Positions 48,126-58,900 of a stretch of 64,000 nucleotides of DNA are shown here, in pieces. The translations under genes and the position numbers were made by a program. Within the stretch, counting starts at the first letter, position 1; each line of letters begins with the position of its first letter. The stretch is from NCBI GenBank assembly GCA_937125395.1, contig CAKZLI010000057.1, positions 1 to 64,000 of the forward strand, in the 5' to 3' direction. Below the pieces are notes generated by a model, which had not been told where the DNA came from, made no database searches, and was given only the letters and a program-made list of their open reading frames with translations. This stretch comes from an uncultured Glaciecola sp. (GTDB lineage: Bacteria > Pseudomonadota > Gammaproteobacteria > Enterobacterales > Alteromonadaceae).

Positions 48126-49006
48126 TATTTCGTTCCCCATACTTTTTGTGGTGCAATAGCTTGAGCGTTTAAATCTGCAATAATGTCAGCGATCTCATCT
48201 ACCTGTAATGCCGCTCCTTTATCAAAAGTAGGGCCGGTTCGCCAACCGTCACACAAAGATATACGACCGCCTTGTGATTCAAATATTTGTCCGGAGATAT
48301 CACTGGATGCCTCGCTGGCAAGCCAGACGACTAACGGTGCTACATTCTCTGGCGCCCATGCATCAAAACTATTATCATCGGGTTTTTTGACTACATCAGG
48401 CATTGCTGATTCTGTCATTGCAGTGCGCGCGGCCGGTGCCAATGCATTAGCCGTAATGCCATAGCGTCCGAGCTCGGCAGCTTGCACTAAGGTTAAACTA
48501 GCGACTGCGCCTTTGGCTGCTGAGTAATTTGATTGACCAACAGAGCCTTGTAAACCTGCACCAGAGCTTGTATTGATAATACGCGCAGCGACCGGTGTAC
48601 CTGCTTTGGATTGGTCTCGCCAGCGCTTACTCAGGATATTGGCTAAGCAAAAATGCCCTTTTAAATGCACTCGCATCACCATATCCCAAGCATCTTCGTC
48701 ACTATTAACAAACATACCATCGCGTAACACGCCGGCATTATTAATCAGTACATGCACCTCTCCAAATGCTGCAAGCGCTTCATCTACAATAATTTGAGCG
48801 GTCGCAGTGGTAGTAATGTCACTGCTATTTGCAATGGCTTTACCGCCTGCGTTGTTAATTTCGTCAGCGACGGCTTGGGCAGCCTCTGCACGGATATCGT
48901 TAACGACGACGTTGGCACCTTGTTGGGCAAATGCGAGTGCGTAAGCACGGCCTAAGCCACCACCACTGCCAGTGATAATTACAGTACGTCCTTGGCAAAT
49001 TGTCAT
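48125..49006 (-). CDS. SDR family oxidoreductase (17-beta-HSD4-like)
   Basis: TVIITGSGGGLGRAYALAFAQQGANVVVNDI, INNAGVLRDGMFVNSDEDAWDMVMRVHLKGHF. Confidence 0.9.
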   Translation of the reverse strand: MTICQGRTVIITGSGGGLGRAYALAFAQQGANVVVNDIRAEAAQAVADEINNAGGKAIANSSDITTTATAQIIVDEALAAFGEVHVLINNAGVLRDGMFVNSDEDAWDMVMRVHLKGHFCLANILSKRWRDQSKAGTPVAARIINTSSGAGLQGSVGQSNYSAAKGAVASLTLVQAAELGRYGITANALAPAARTAMTESAMPDVVKKPDDNSFDAWAPENVAPLVVWLASEASSDISGQIFESQGGRISLCDGWRTGPTFDKGAALQVDEIADIIADLNAQAIAPQKVWGTK

Positions 49007-49021
49007 AAACTTTCTCCTCAA

Positions 49022-50173
49022 TTATAATCGTTCAATAATGCTGACATTGGCTAAACCACCGCCTTCACACATTGTTTGTAAGCCATAACGGCCCCCACTT
49101 CGTTCTAGTTCGTGCAACAACGCCGTCATCAAACGCACGCCCGTTGCACCTAACGGATGACCCAGTGCAATTGCTCCACCATTGACATTCGTTTGTGCAT
49201 GGCTGTAGCCAGTTTCTTTAAGCCACGCCATCGCTACCGATGCAAATGCTTCGTTGATTTCGACTAAATCGATATCAGCCAATGTCAGACCTGCTTTTTG
49301 TAAGGCCGCTTGGGTTGCAGGGATAGGTGCTCGTAGATGCCAGATAGGATCATCACCCAACACACTGATATGGTGAATACGCGCTCTGGGGGTTAATTGA
49401 TATTTTTTGAGTGCGGCTTCTGAGACAATTAACATCGCTGCAGAAGCATCACACACAGAACTAGAAACCGCGGCAGTAATACTTGGATAAGCTGGGTCTA
49501 CCGGTTCCAGTTCTGCCATTTCTTCAAGTGTACTGACGCGTGGCGTTTCATCTTGAGTCAAACCTTCACAAGCAACTATTTCCCGGTCAAAGCGTCCTTC
49601 TGCAGCCGCATGTAACGCACGGCGATGGCTTTCTAACGCAAAGGCTTCCATATCTGCACGGCTAATCCCCCAATGATCGGCGATGCGTTGTGCCGCATAA
49701 AATTGATTCACAGGCGCGTCACCAAAACGTGCATCCCACAACTTACTCTCGGCAAACGGTGTGGTAAACCCTAACGGCTGCCCCGCTAGCATTGCCGATG
49801 AAATAGGCACTTGTGTCATGGTTTGGACACCCCCAACTGCAATCACGTCTTGTGTGCCACTCATGACTGCTTGGGCTGCAAAATGCACCGCTTGCTGGGA
49901 AGAACCACATTGGCGATCCACCGTTGTACCAGGTACGTTCATCGGTAGGCCTGCCGCCAACCAACTCGTTCGTGCAATGTTTCCGGCTTGAGAGCCGATA
50001 GTGTCGACACAACCAAAAATCACATCGTCATAATCTTCAGCAGGAATCGCATTACGCTCAACCAATGGCGCTAATGCTGCTGCCCCTAAGTCGATTGCAT
50101 GTATGTGCGATAAACTGCCTTTACGTCGTCCAGTTGGAGTGCGCAGGGCGTCAATAATATATGCTTGAGTCAT
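49022..50173 (-). CDS. thiolase (FadA6-like acetyl-CoA acetyltransferase)
   Basis: [74 protein letters not shown]. Confidence 0.9.
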   Translation of the reverse strand: MTQAYIIDALRTPTGRRKGSLSHIHAIDLGAAALAPLVERNAIPAEDYDDVIFGCVDTIGSQAGNIARTSWLAAGLPMNVPGTTVDRQCGSSQQAVHFAAQAVMSGTQDVIAVGGVQTMTQVPISSAMLAGQPLGFTTPFAESKLWDARFGDAPVNQFYAAQRIADHWGISRADMEAFALESHRRALHAAAEGRFDREIVACEGLTQDETPRVSTLEEMAELEPVDPAYPSITAAVSSSVCDASAAMLIVSEAALKKYQLTPRARIHHISVLGDDPIWHLRAPIPATQAALQKAGLTLADIDLVEINEAFASVAMAWLKETGYSHAQTNVNGGAIALGHPLGATGVRLMTALLHELERSGGRYGLQTMCEGGGLANVSIIERL

Positions 50174-51232
50174 TTATACCGCCTCAAAAGTGTTAGATGG
50201 AGCATGATCGATATCAGAATTAAGGACATAATCTTGAACACGTGCACGATGCATAATGCTATCGCCCCAGGTGTTATTTAACGCCCAGGCACGCTTAACA
50301 TACATTTGTAAATCCACTTCCCATGTATAGCCCATCGCACCGTGTACTTGGATACCTGCTCGGGCTGCTAACGCAGCAGCATCACTACAAAAATTGCGAG
50401 CTTGAGAGATATGCATATCACTGAGTGGGTGATGATTCTCTAGCGAGCAAGCTGCACGATACAAGACCGGTTTGGCAATTTCTATTTTACCTGCCACATC
50501 GGCTAGTTGATGTTTAACAGCTTGAAAACTACCAATTTCTTTGCCGAACTGCTTTCGTTGTTGGCTGTACTCTACCGATAAATCTAACATACGTTGCGCT
50601 AAACCAAGGAGTTGTCCAGCTACTGATATGGACCCGCGATTAAAGGTATCATTCCAGATTTTACCACCTGCTTCGCCGGAAACAATGCAAGTTTCAGGGT
50701 TCGCATTCCAACTAACCTGTGCTAAGCGGCGTGAAAAATCAATGCTCGGATTAGGCACTGTTTGCACGTCTGCAGCACCTAACAGATGGAGCTCATCAGC
50801 GTGTTGCAGCAACAATGTGTCAGCGCTATCGGCATCCGCAACCAGTGGACTGCATGAATGACCAATGGCGAAACCTAAATCTCCTGCACAAATACGCTCT
50901 AACAACTCCGCTTTTTGGCTCACACTATCATCTAGTGCAGTCAATAAACCGGTAGCCACATAAGCAGAATTAGCAAATACATCGGGGATCGCATGATAAC
51001 CAAGCTCTTGGGTCATTAATGACCAAGCAACGTCGCCCATCGCTAATCCACCCTGCTCTTCTGGCACTGATAACGCACTCAAGCCTTGTTCAGCTATTAA
51101 GCTTAATAATGTGCTTGCGTCTGTATCACCACTCCAGATATCACGCAGTGTTTCAGGGGATGCCTCGGTAGCCAAAAAACGGTGAATGGTTTCTCGAAAC
51201 AACAACTCATCTTCAGAAAATGTAAAATCCAT
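50174..51232 (-). CDS. acyl-CoA dehydrogenase, IpdE2-like
   Basis: 352 aa; FTFSEDELLFRETIHRFLATEASPE, PEEQGGLAMGDVAW, QRKQFGKEIGSFQAVKHQLADVAG; paired with the next gene. Confidence 0.88.
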   Translation of the reverse strand: MDFTFSEDELLFRETIHRFLATEASPETLRDIWSGDTDASTLLSLIAEQGLSALSVPEEQGGLAMGDVAWSLMTQELGYHAIPDVFANSAYVATGLLTALDDSVSQKAELLERICAGDLGFAIGHSCSPLVADADSADTLLLQHADELHLLGAADVQTVPNPSIDFSRRLAQVSWNANPETCIVSGEAGGKIWNDTFNRGSISVAGQLLGLAQRMLDLSVEYSQQRKQFGKEIGSFQAVKHQLADVAGKIEIAKPVLYRAACSLENHHPLSDMHISQARNFCSDAAALAARAGIQVHGAMGYTWEVDLQMYVKRAWALNNTWGDSIMHRARVQDYVLNSDIDHAPSNTFEAV

Positions 51233-51240
51233 GCGTCAGC

Positions 51241-52407
51241 TCACTTTTTAGGTAGGCCAAGCATACGCTCAGCAACTATATTACGTTGAATTTCGTTGGT
51301 ACCGGCGTAAATCGGACCCGCTTGTGCAAACAAAAATGCATCGAGCCAATAGGCATGCTCTTGAGCCAGTGTTGCTGAACCAAGCAACTCACCGGTCGCA
51401 CCTAAAATATCCATTGCGGTTTGGCTGATGAGTAAGTCCAGCTCAGACCAAAAAATCTTATTTAGGCTCGACTCTGCGCCAATTTTTTCACCATTATTAA
51501 CGCGCCCAACAGTATTGTATGCCGATAATGCATAGGCCTCTGCATCAGACCAGCATTTGCTCACTGCTACAGCTATCGCTGGATCACGATCCGCGGCAGC
51601 TTTGTTATCACGATATAACTGCACTAAGCGTCTTGCCGGCTGTTGAAAACGTGCAGGTGAGCGCAATAATAAACCACGTTCAAATCCAGCTGTGGCCATC
51701 GCAACATGCCACCCTTTTCCGTCATCACCAATGCGATTAGTGATAGGCACCTTGACATCGTCAAAGAAGATTTCGGCGAATGCCTCTTCACCATCTAAGG
51801 CTTTAATTGGACGGATTGTGACGCCATCAGTATTCAGCGGCACGAGTAAAAATGACAAACCATGATGCCGTTCTGAGCCTGGTTGTGAGCGAAACAAACC
51901 AAACGCCCAATCAGCGTATATAGCGCGGGTTGACCAGGTTTTTTGCCCATTAATGATGTAATGATCACCGTCAAGCGTTGCTTTGCTGCTAATATTGGCC
52001 ATATCAGAACCCGCATTAGGTTCTGACCAAGCTTGTGCCCACATATCTTCACTTGAAGCCATGCGCGGTAAAAAATGCGCTTTTTGTTCTGGCGTACCAA
52101 AATCAAGCAATGTCGAGCCTAATAGTAACTGACCATTTTGATTCACTCTACCCGGCGCACCCGCACCATAGTATTCTTCTTCAAAAATGAGCCAGTCAAT
52201 TAAATCACAGCCACGACCGCCATATTCTTTAGGCCACATGACCATTGAAAAACCCGCTTCAAACAGCTTCTGTTCCCATTGACGATGCAACTCAAAGCCT
52301 TCTTTGGTGTCATATGTCGGTAATTTTTGCTTAGGCACATTGGCTGCAAGCCATTGGCGCACTTCTAAACGAAATGCATCTTGTTCAGGAGAAAATTGTA
52401 GTTTCAT
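51241..52407 (-). CDS. acyl-CoA dehydrogenase, IpdE1-like
   Basis: WPKEYGGRGCDLIDWLIFEEEYYGAGAPGRVNQNG, QAWSEPNAGSDMANISSKA, YAGTNEIQRNIVAERMLG. Confidence 0.9.
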   Translation of the reverse strand: MKLQFSPEQDAFRLEVRQWLAANVPKQKLPTYDTKEGFELHRQWEQKLFEAGFSMVMWPKEYGGRGCDLIDWLIFEEEYYGAGAPGRVNQNGQLLLGSTLLDFGTPEQKAHFLPRMASSEDMWAQAWSEPNAGSDMANISSKATLDGDHYIINGQKTWSTRAIYADWAFGLFRSQPGSERHHGLSFLLVPLNTDGVTIRPIKALDGEEAFAEIFFDDVKVPITNRIGDDGKGWHVAMATAGFERGLLLRSPARFQQPARRLVQLYRDNKAAADRDPAIAVAVSKCWSDAEAYALSAYNTVGRVNNGEKIGAESSLNKIFWSELDLLISQTAMDILGATGELLGSATLAQEHAYWLDAFLFAQAGPIYAGTNEIQRNIVAERMLGLPKK

Positions 52408-52414
52408 AATCGCC

Positions 52415-53173
52415 TCAAAATTTAGCGTCGCGTTTATCGACAAACGCACGACGAGTTTCAGCAGAATCTGGGCTGGTGTAAGCTTGTAAGGTAAACCCTT
52501 GTTCCCAGCGATACTTGGCTTCTAAGTCGCCATCTTCAATGCCATTCAGGCTTTCTTTAGCAATACGGATCATATCTGAGCTTTTCGCTGCAATCTTTGC
52601 AGCAATTTCTAAGGCCGTATCGCGTAATTGGTCTTTTTCGACAATGCGCTCAATGAAGCCATATTTATCGGCATCTTGCACCGAAATCGTCTCACCGGTG
52701 AAAAACAAATAACGGACTTTTTGTACTGGGAATAAGCGTTGTAGATGTGCTCCGCCCCCCATTGCACCGCGATCAACTTCAGGTAATGCAAATGTGGTAC
52801 AGGTTGACGCAACGACAATATCAGCGGCACCAGTAATACCAATGCCGCCCCCTAGCACATAACCATGCAAGGCAACGATGACCGGTATAGGGCATAAATG
52901 CACGGCTTTGAACGTCTCGTAATTACCGGCGTTCACGGTCACGATACGCTCTGGATGCTGATCTAATTCTTTAATATCAACACCGGCACAAAATCCACGA
53001 CCTTGCGAACGAATAATCAGTACTCGCGCGTCAGGATTTTGTCCAATCTGATTAACAAGTGCAGCTAGAGCATGCCACTCATTACTATCTAGTGCATTGA
53101 CGGGTGCCTTGTCGATGACTATCTCGGCTATGCCGTTTTCTAAATGTGTTGTAAATGCTTGAGTCATAATCAC
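52415..53173 (-). CDS. enoyl-CoA hydratase/isomerase (EchA20-like)
   Basis: VIDKAPVNALDSNEWHALAALV, RGFCAGVDIKELDQHP, HGYVLGGGIGITGAADIVVAS. Confidence 0.88.
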   Translation of the reverse strand: MIMTQAFTTHLENGIAEIVIDKAPVNALDSNEWHALAALVNQIGQNPDARVLIIRSQGRGFCAGVDIKELDQHPERIVTVNAGNYETFKAVHLCPIPVIVALHGYVLGGGIGITGAADIVVASTCTTFALPEVDRGAMGGGAHLQRLFPVQKVRYLFFTGETISVQDADKYGFIERIVEKDQLRDTALEIAAKIAAKSSDMIRIAKESLNGIEDGDLEAKYRWEQGFTLQAYTSPDSAETRRAFVDKRDAKF

Positions 53174-53190
53174 AGGGCTCCTTGTTTAAT

Positions 53191-54312
53191 TTATTTAGTT
53201 GATTTACCGGATCGTCGCGCAAGCATCTGTTCAATACATTCGTCAGCTTGCGTTGCTATTTGTGCGAGCAATTCGGCGACACTCGGTAAACTCTCAATCG
53301 CAGTAGCCACTTGACCACTTGGCATGATGCCTGATTCAGGCTTACCTTCGACCATTGATTTTTGTAATAAGACGGGCTGGTTTGCCGACATAATTAACGT
53401 TGCTGTGGCAGATGGATCTTCACGTAATCCTTTAAAAAACACCTTGAACATGTGTGTCATGCTCATCCCTGTTTCTTTTTGCCATTGTCGAGCACTACTC
53501 ATCGCGATCCACAAACGTTTGATACCGCTAGCACGCTCTAATTTATCGACAAACGGCGTATTGAGCATGCGATGACGCATCCCATCGACGGCAGTAGAAA
53601 CCCTGACATCACCACCTTCTTTGGCATCTAAATAACATTGTTGAATATTGGTTGGAGTAGGTGCATCTGAGGTCAACATAAAACGCGTCCCCATTGCCAC
53701 GCCTGCTGCGCCAGAAGCTAGTGCTGCGGCCAAACCTCTGCCACACGAATAGCCCCCAGCACTGATCACCGGAACCGAGACCGCTTCTAATACTTGTGGC
53801 AATAAAATAGTCGTTGGCACACTCCCCGTATGACCACCACCTTCACTGCCTTGTATCGTGATCATATCTGCGCCCAAGGCTACGGCTTTGACCGCGTGCT
53901 TAACTGCGCCAACTGTAGGAATACATAACACACCGGCTGCTTTTAAGCGGGCAATCGTGGCTTGATCTGGGCCACGACCATAGCTGACTGCTTTTAATTT
54001 GTACTCAATAGCCAACTCAACACACTGCATCGCATTTTCTTGGAACATGTGAAAGTTAAGGCCAAAGTTACTTGAGCCTGTGGCCTCTATTACTTTTTTA
54101 ACTTCCGCTTCAATATCTTCGCTCGGGATCGTAGCGCCAGCTAAAAAACCAAACCCACCAGCACGTGTTGTCGCAATGACAAGATTGGCATCAGATACCC
54201 AACCCATTGCAGTTTGTACAATAGGGTAACGGCAACCGAGCGCTTGGGTGAGGGGTGTGTCCCAGTGTGTTACAGTATCTAGTGTATCAGTGGTTATGTC
54301 AGGCGCACTCAT
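53191..54312 (-). CDS. ipdC: nitronate monooxygenase-family flavoprotein, IpdC-like
   Basis: YPIVQTAMGWVSDANLVIATTRAGGFGFLAGATI, ITIQGSEGGGHTGSVPTTILLPQV, located between ipdAB-like and ech genes. Confidence 0.85.
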   Translation of the reverse strand: MSAPDITTDTLDTVTHWDTPLTQALGCRYPIVQTAMGWVSDANLVIATTRAGGFGFLAGATIPSEDIEAEVKKVIEATGSSNFGLNFHMFQENAMQCVELAIEYKLKAVSYGRGPDQATIARLKAAGVLCIPTVGAVKHAVKAVALGADMITIQGSEGGGHTGSVPTTILLPQVLEAVSVPVISAGGYSCGRGLAAALASGAAGVAMGTRFMLTSDAPTPTNIQQCYLDAKEGGDVRVSTAVDGMRHRMLNTPFVDKLERASGIKRLWIAMSSARQWQKETGMSMTHMFKVFFKGLREDPSATATLIMSANQPVLLQKSMVEGKPESGIMPSGQVATAIESLPSVAELLAQIATQADECIEQMLARRSGKSTK

Positions 54313-55184
54313 GACTTGTTGTCCTTCGCTGCTGATTTATTGGCTTGGGCCATGGCTTTAGCATCATAGCCACCGAGGCGGTCACCTGATATGGTTTCAT
54401 TATGAGCGTGGGCAAAATGATGTAGTCCAAATGCCATATCCATAGTCGAGCGTTTACCCATCAGATCTTCAGCATTATTAATGACTTGTTTAGTCAACTG
54501 CAAACCTAATCGTGGCATTTGTGCAATACGACCTGCCATGGCTAAGGTTTCTTTACGCAGCTCATCAGTCGCTACTACACGATTGACCATGCCCATTTCA
54601 TAGGCGCGCTGAGAAGACATGCGCTCACCAGTAAATAAGAATTCTTTAGCGATGCGAGCATTGAGCTCATGCACGTGCGCAAAATATTCCACTCCCGGAA
54701 TCCCCATGCGAACAACCGGATCAGAGAAAAAAGCACGCTCATCAGCAATCACCAAATCACAGACCCACGCCAGCATTAAGCCACCAGCGACACAAGCACC
54801 TTGCACCATCGCAATAGTTGGCTTAGGTAATTCACGCCAGCGCCTGCACATACCTAAATACACTTCATGCTCTCGGGCATACAAAAACTCGCCACCAGGC
54901 TTGTTGACATGATCATACCAAAGGTGGGTGCGTTCAAAACTTTGATCAACATCTCGACCTGGCGTACCGATATCATGTCCTGCAGAAAAATGCTTGCCCT
55001 CACCGGCTAGCACAATGACTTTAACGTCATCATCATTACAGGCTAATTGCAGTGCTTTATCAAGCGCATAGGTCATTTGTGAGTTCTGCGCATTGTTGTA
55101 TTCAGGGCGGTTCATTGTCACAATCGCGATTTGCTCTTGGACCTCGTAAAGCACCACTTCATCAATTATTTGTTGATTACTCAT
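54309..55184 (-). CDS. enoyl-CoA hydratase
   Basis: VTMNRPEYNNAQNSQMTYALDKAL, KHFSAGHDIG, QGACVAGGLMLAWVCDLVIADE. Confidence 0.9.
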   Translation of the reverse strand: MSNQQIIDEVVLYEVQEQIAIVTMNRPEYNNAQNSQMTYALDKALQLACNDDDVKVIVLAGEGKHFSAGHDIGTPGRDVDQSFERTHLWYDHVNKPGGEFLYAREHEVYLGMCRRWRELPKPTIAMVQGACVAGGLMLAWVCDLVIADERAFFSDPVVRMGIPGVEYFAHVHELNARIAKEFLFTGERMSSQRAYEMGMVNRVVATDELRKETLAMAGRIAQMPRLGLQLTKQVINNAEDLMGKRSTMDMAFGLHHFAHAHNETISGDRLGGYDAKAMAQANKSAAKDNKS

Positions 55185-55200
55185 TGTTAATCACCTCGAC

Positions 55201-56013
55201 TTATGAAGCCACTGGGCGAACGCCCGGAGGATTATCTTTAAGTTGCTTGGCACGCAGGTTATGCGGATCAAATGTTGCGATTAGCGCCAATTGCTCAGCT
55301 GTTGGTGCCGAAGTCGTCGGCGTGTTCTCTTGTATATGGATCTCAAAACCTGTTTTTTCGATGACTTCAGCAACCGTAACACCTGGATGTACGCTTACTA
55401 ATCTGAGACTATGATTAGGGCCTTGCCAATCCATTACACAAATATCAGTAATAACTAATCGAATATCAATATCGTCATTGTTGTAACCTTTTGGCATACG
55501 CTCTGGGTTAAAACCAATTGAACAGACAACATCACATTCGCCAGCAACAAATACCCGAGTGCTATGGTTAGGCACAAAAAACGAGTTGGCATGACTAATT
55601 GAATTGCCCGGTAAGCCTCTGACTCCTAGCATTTGGATTTTTGGCTGACTGTAATCACTGCCTAACGCAGAAATATTGCTTTGTCCGAAACGATCAATCT
55701 GAGTGGGCCCTATCATCGCGTGACGTTTACGACTCCAGACATTATCAAAAATACGTGAAAACCCCATCCATGTTTCGTTGTGCTGAACGAAATCTTCGCT
55801 GCGAGTACCAATGGGGTTAGGCTCGCTAAGTAAATACGCTTCAGAGTCGGTCATCATTAAATCGGGGTTAGTTGTGCTCATAGCTAAGCTGGCACCCAAA
55901 CGAGGGATAACCCCGATACCTGTAGCTAATACTTCACCATCATTCTCAAACGCGGTTGCAGCTACACAGATCATGAGTTCTGCCAAGCTATATGATGTTG
56001 CTGTCATAATCAT
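55201..56013 (-). CDS. ipdB: CoA-transferase beta subunit family, IpdB-like
   Basis: MTATSYSLAELMICVAATAFENDGEVLATGIGVIPRLGASLAMSTTNPDLMMTDSEAYLLSEP; start at ATG 56013, so it barely abuts ipdA instead of the long overlap implied by the ORF track. Confidence 0.88.
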   Translation of the reverse strand: MIMTATSYSLAELMICVAATAFENDGEVLATGIGVIPRLGASLAMSTTNPDLMMTDSEAYLLSEPNPIGTRSEDFVQHNETWMGFSRIFDNVWSRKRHAMIGPTQIDRFGQSNISALGSDYSQPKIQMLGVRGLPGNSISHANSFFVPNHSTRVFVAGECDVVCSIGFNPERMPKGYNNDDIDIRLVITDICVMDWQGPNHSLRLVSVHPGVTVAEVIEKTGFEIHIQENTPTTSAPTAEQLALIATFDPHNLRAKQLKDNPPGVRPVAS

Positions 56014-56020
56014 GTCCTCT

Positions 56021-56896
56021 TTAGTAACTAGTTTGTGGGATTTGGCGTAGCGCATCAATACCACCGAACAGGGCTTGATATTCTTGTTCGGTTTTGCCAT
56101 CAATGAACTGCTCACAGTAAGCAGTAAAACCACCATCTTTGGCGGATTTGTTATATGCCAAGAAATGGCTATTATCAATACCATAGAAAGGGGCACATGA
56201 ACTTGGATGCGCGCCACCTGGAATATGACATACCGCTGTTGTTAGACTGCGCTCCCAAAATACTTGGCGTGATACTTCTGGTGCATGAAAATGGTCACTT
56301 GTCACCAGCTCATCGCATGTCACATAAGCTTTGTTAGCTGCGCGCACAAACCAATCATCCATATGATGATCCGGCGCTGCAATACGACACACGCCGCGCT
56401 CATCTGCGCGATCAACATGGACCAATGCAGCATCTAATTTAAGTGCAGGCATCGCTACCCATTCTTTATCGTCATAAGGACTATCGATAACTTTCAAATC
56501 GGGATTATTGGTAATGACATCAGTGCCTAAGCCCACTTGAGTCGGAATAAAAGGACAGCCCCATGCCGCTGCGCGCAATCCCAGTAATAACATACCTTCG
56601 TCTATTTCCGTGACCTCAATCTGCCCTTGTTCACGTGCTTTGCGAAAATACGGTTCCAATGGAATAAAATCTAGCGACACAAACGCAAAAATAACTTTTT
56701 TGACTTTGCCCGCAGCACACAACATCCCGACATCGGCACCGCCATAGCTGACGATGGTTAGATCTTTAAGATCTGAGCGTATAATTTCACGGATCAAAGC
56801 CATCGGCTTACGTCTTGGACCCCAACCACCAATACCAATGGTCATACCATCTTGTAGCTGTGCAACAATCTGACTAGCTGTTTGTAATTTATTCAT
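56021..56896 (-). CDS. ipdA: CoA-transferase alpha subunit family, IpdA-like
   Basis: IVAQLQDGMTIGIGGWGPRRKPMALIREIIRSDLKDLTIVSYGGADVGMLCAAGKVKKVIFAFVSLD. Confidence 0.9.
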   Translation of the reverse strand: MNKLQTASQIVAQLQDGMTIGIGGWGPRRKPMALIREIIRSDLKDLTIVSYGGADVGMLCAAGKVKKVIFAFVSLDFIPLEPYFRKAREQGQIEVTEIDEGMLLLGLRAAAWGCPFIPTQVGLGTDVITNNPDLKVIDSPYDDKEWVAMPALKLDAALVHVDRADERGVCRIAAPDHHMDDWFVRAANKAYVTCDELVTSDHFHAPEVSRQVFWERSLTTAVCHIPGGAHPSSCAPFYGIDNSHFLAYNKSAKDGGFTAYCEQFIDGKTEQEYQALFGGIDALRQIPQTSY

Positions 56897-57787
56897 CTAT
56901 TTTTGTCCTACTGAAAAATCATGGCCCCAGAGGCTCACTCGGCTAAACTCAAACGCACAATGCTCTTCCCAATTATCGACCTGTAATCCGTCATAACCAT
57001 ATTCAAGATCAAAACCTGAAGGTGTTTTCATATAAAATGAAATCATCTTGTCATTTAAATGCTGACCCAACGTCGCTGATAAATCGACGCCATGCGCTTG
57101 TTGACGATCATGTGCACGACCTACTTCAGTCATACTGTCAACTTCAACCATCGCATGGACGCAGCCACTCGGCACTGGAAATTCACAAATAGCTAAACTA
57201 TGATGACGTGCATTAGCACAATGCATAAAATAAATTCGGACGTTAGGTGCATCTGGAGTCGGTTTAAAATTGAATAGATCAGATAACTCAAACCCTAATA
57301 CATTAGTTAAAAATTCATAGGTTTCGTCAAAATTGGGTGCAGGTAACACAGTATGACCAAGACCCATATCACCGGTGACAAACTGCGGTACACCCTGCGG
57401 TGAAGTAAAGGGCTGGCAATCTGACACATGGCCCCAATACAGCTCATGTCTGTTACCGGCAGGATCATTGACGATTAAAATTTGTTGTGCGCCACGCACT
57501 TTACAAAATGCACTATCCGCTTCTTCAAAACTGACCGATTTGTCCAACAAAGACTGTTTAGCATCATTAAACGCCGCTTGACTAGCTAATTCCCAGCCCG
57601 ATGCGACATAACGTTTTTCTTCTCCTGGGATAATCAGCATGCGATAAGGACGGTCATCCATTTTTATGTACAAGCCGCCTTCATCTGTAGGAGAGGTCAT
57701 CATGCCGAGGACTTGTTCAGCATATTCTTTCCATTCATTGATATTATCAGTTTGTGCTACAAAATAACCTAATGCGCGAATATTCAT
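56897..57787 (-). CDS. hsaC: extradiol ring-cleavage dioxygenase, HsaC-like
   Basis: 296 aa two-domain vicinal oxygen chelate protein; GHTVLPAPNFDETYEFLTNVLGFELSD, NARHHSLAICEFP, FYMKTPSGFDLEYGYDG. Confidence 0.9.
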   Translation of the reverse strand: MNIRALGYFVAQTDNINEWKEYAEQVLGMMTSPTDEGGLYIKMDDRPYRMLIIPGEEKRYVASGWELASQAAFNDAKQSLLDKSVSFEEADSAFCKVRGAQQILIVNDPAGNRHELYWGHVSDCQPFTSPQGVPQFVTGDMGLGHTVLPAPNFDETYEFLTNVLGFELSDLFNFKPTPDAPNVRIYFMHCANARHHSLAICEFPVPSGCVHAMVEVDSMTEVGRAHDRQQAHGVDLSATLGQHLNDKMISFYMKTPSGFDLEYGYDGLQVDNWEEHCAFEFSRVSLWGHDFSVGQK

Positions 57788-57846
57788 AAATTTCCCTTAA
57801 GATATTGTGATGATAATCATTATCAGAGCAAAGTAGGTTCCCTTCA

Positions 57847-57862
57847 TCGTCCATAAAGACTA
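57847..57862. promoter_or_regulatory. candidate steroid-regulon operator, site E
   Basis: TCGTCC-ATAA-AGACTA, 59 bp upstream of hsaC-like start. Confidence 0.72.
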
Positions 57863-57910
57863 AAGCGGCTGTAGTTTAAATTCCAATAAAATCAAGGATT
57901 TACATGATGA

Positions 57911-57947
57911 TAAAAAAGCGCTTTATAGGATTAATATAAAGCGCTTA
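57911..57947 (-). terminator. Rho-independent terminator of the 63385-57964 operon
   Basis: AAGCGCTTTAT...ATAAAGCGCTT followed on the minus strand by a T tract. Confidence 0.85.
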
Positions 57948-57963
57948 ATATTAAGAGGTGAGA

Positions 57964-58899
57964 CTAGCGGTAAAGAATAACTAAGTCGTTGATGACACTC
58001 GGTTTATCGTTACCTAACACATGAATGTTCATTTCAAGGGTGAGCTGGATACCTTTGTGTGAGACACTGATATCTTTGACTTTACTGCGACCATGAATGG
58101 TTGAACCCGCCGGAACTGGCGCTGGAAAGCGTAAGCGATTGGATCCATAATTCACCATCGTTTGAAATCCGACAATTTCAAAAGGTAGGGCAATGGTCAA
58201 GCGTGATTGTAATACCTGAACCAAAGAGCCATGCGCAATGGTGGTTTTAAATGGACTGTCTGTTTTTGCCTTTTCAACATCGGTATGTAACCAATAATCA
58301 TCACCAGACAAATCAGCAAAATCATTAATCAAGGCTTGATCAACCACATACTCATTACTCCACGGTGTAAACGTGTTATCAGCCAAAGCGTACAAAGCAC
58401 TTAAGTTATCGACAGGCACTTGTACTTGACCTGCTGCATTTCGCTCAAGATTAAGCAGAGGGTCTTGGTAGTCACGCACACCGCCTTGGTTAGCTGCAGA
58501 AGTAAAACGAAGGAGTGTTTTTCCATCACTGCTCACTTTATCAAATACCGGTTTAACTGCCATACCGATCTCAATATCTGATTCCGCTACATCGATCAAC
58601 GTCGTATTGATGCGGACACCTTGGCTCAGCTCAACAACCGCCAAAGCTTGTGGCATCTCGTCACTAAACTCTGGCATAGTCGGTATTCTTGTTAAGGTAT
58701 ACGAGTACAAAGTACCTTCACCATTAACAGATTTAAACTCAAGATCATGAGCAAGACAATGTGTACAATGTTTACGTGGAAAAAACACCCAACCATCACA
58801 TTGATTACATTGTTGAATGTGTAACTCATTTTGTTCTAGCGCTTGCCAAAATGGAGCTGAAATAGTTGTCGCTAGTGGCATAGGTTTAGACGTTGCCAT
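57964..58899 (-). CDS. fusion of DUF35 (zinc ribbon/OB) and MaoC-like domains, ChsH-like
   Basis: N-term IQQCNQCDGWVFFPRKHCTHCLAHDLEFKSVNGEGTLYSYT (DUF35); C-term INDFADLSGDDYWLHTDVEKAKTDSPFKTTIAHGSLVQVLQSRL (MaoC). Confidence 0.88.
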   Translation of the reverse strand: MATSKPMPLATTISAPFWQALEQNELHIQQCNQCDGWVFFPRKHCTHCLAHDLEFKSVNGEGTLYSYTLTRIPTMPEFSDEMPQALAVVELSQGVRINTTLIDVAESDIEIGMAVKPVFDKVSSDGKTLLRFTSAANQGGVRDYQDPLLNLERNAAGQVQVPVDNLSALYALADNTFTPWSNEYVVDQALINDFADLSGDDYWLHTDVEKAKTDSPFKTTIAHGSLVQVLQSRLTIALPFEIVGFQTMVNYGSNRLRFPAPVPAGSTIHGRSKVKDISVSHKGIQLTLEMNIHVLGNDKPSVINDLVILYR

Positions 58900-58900
58900 A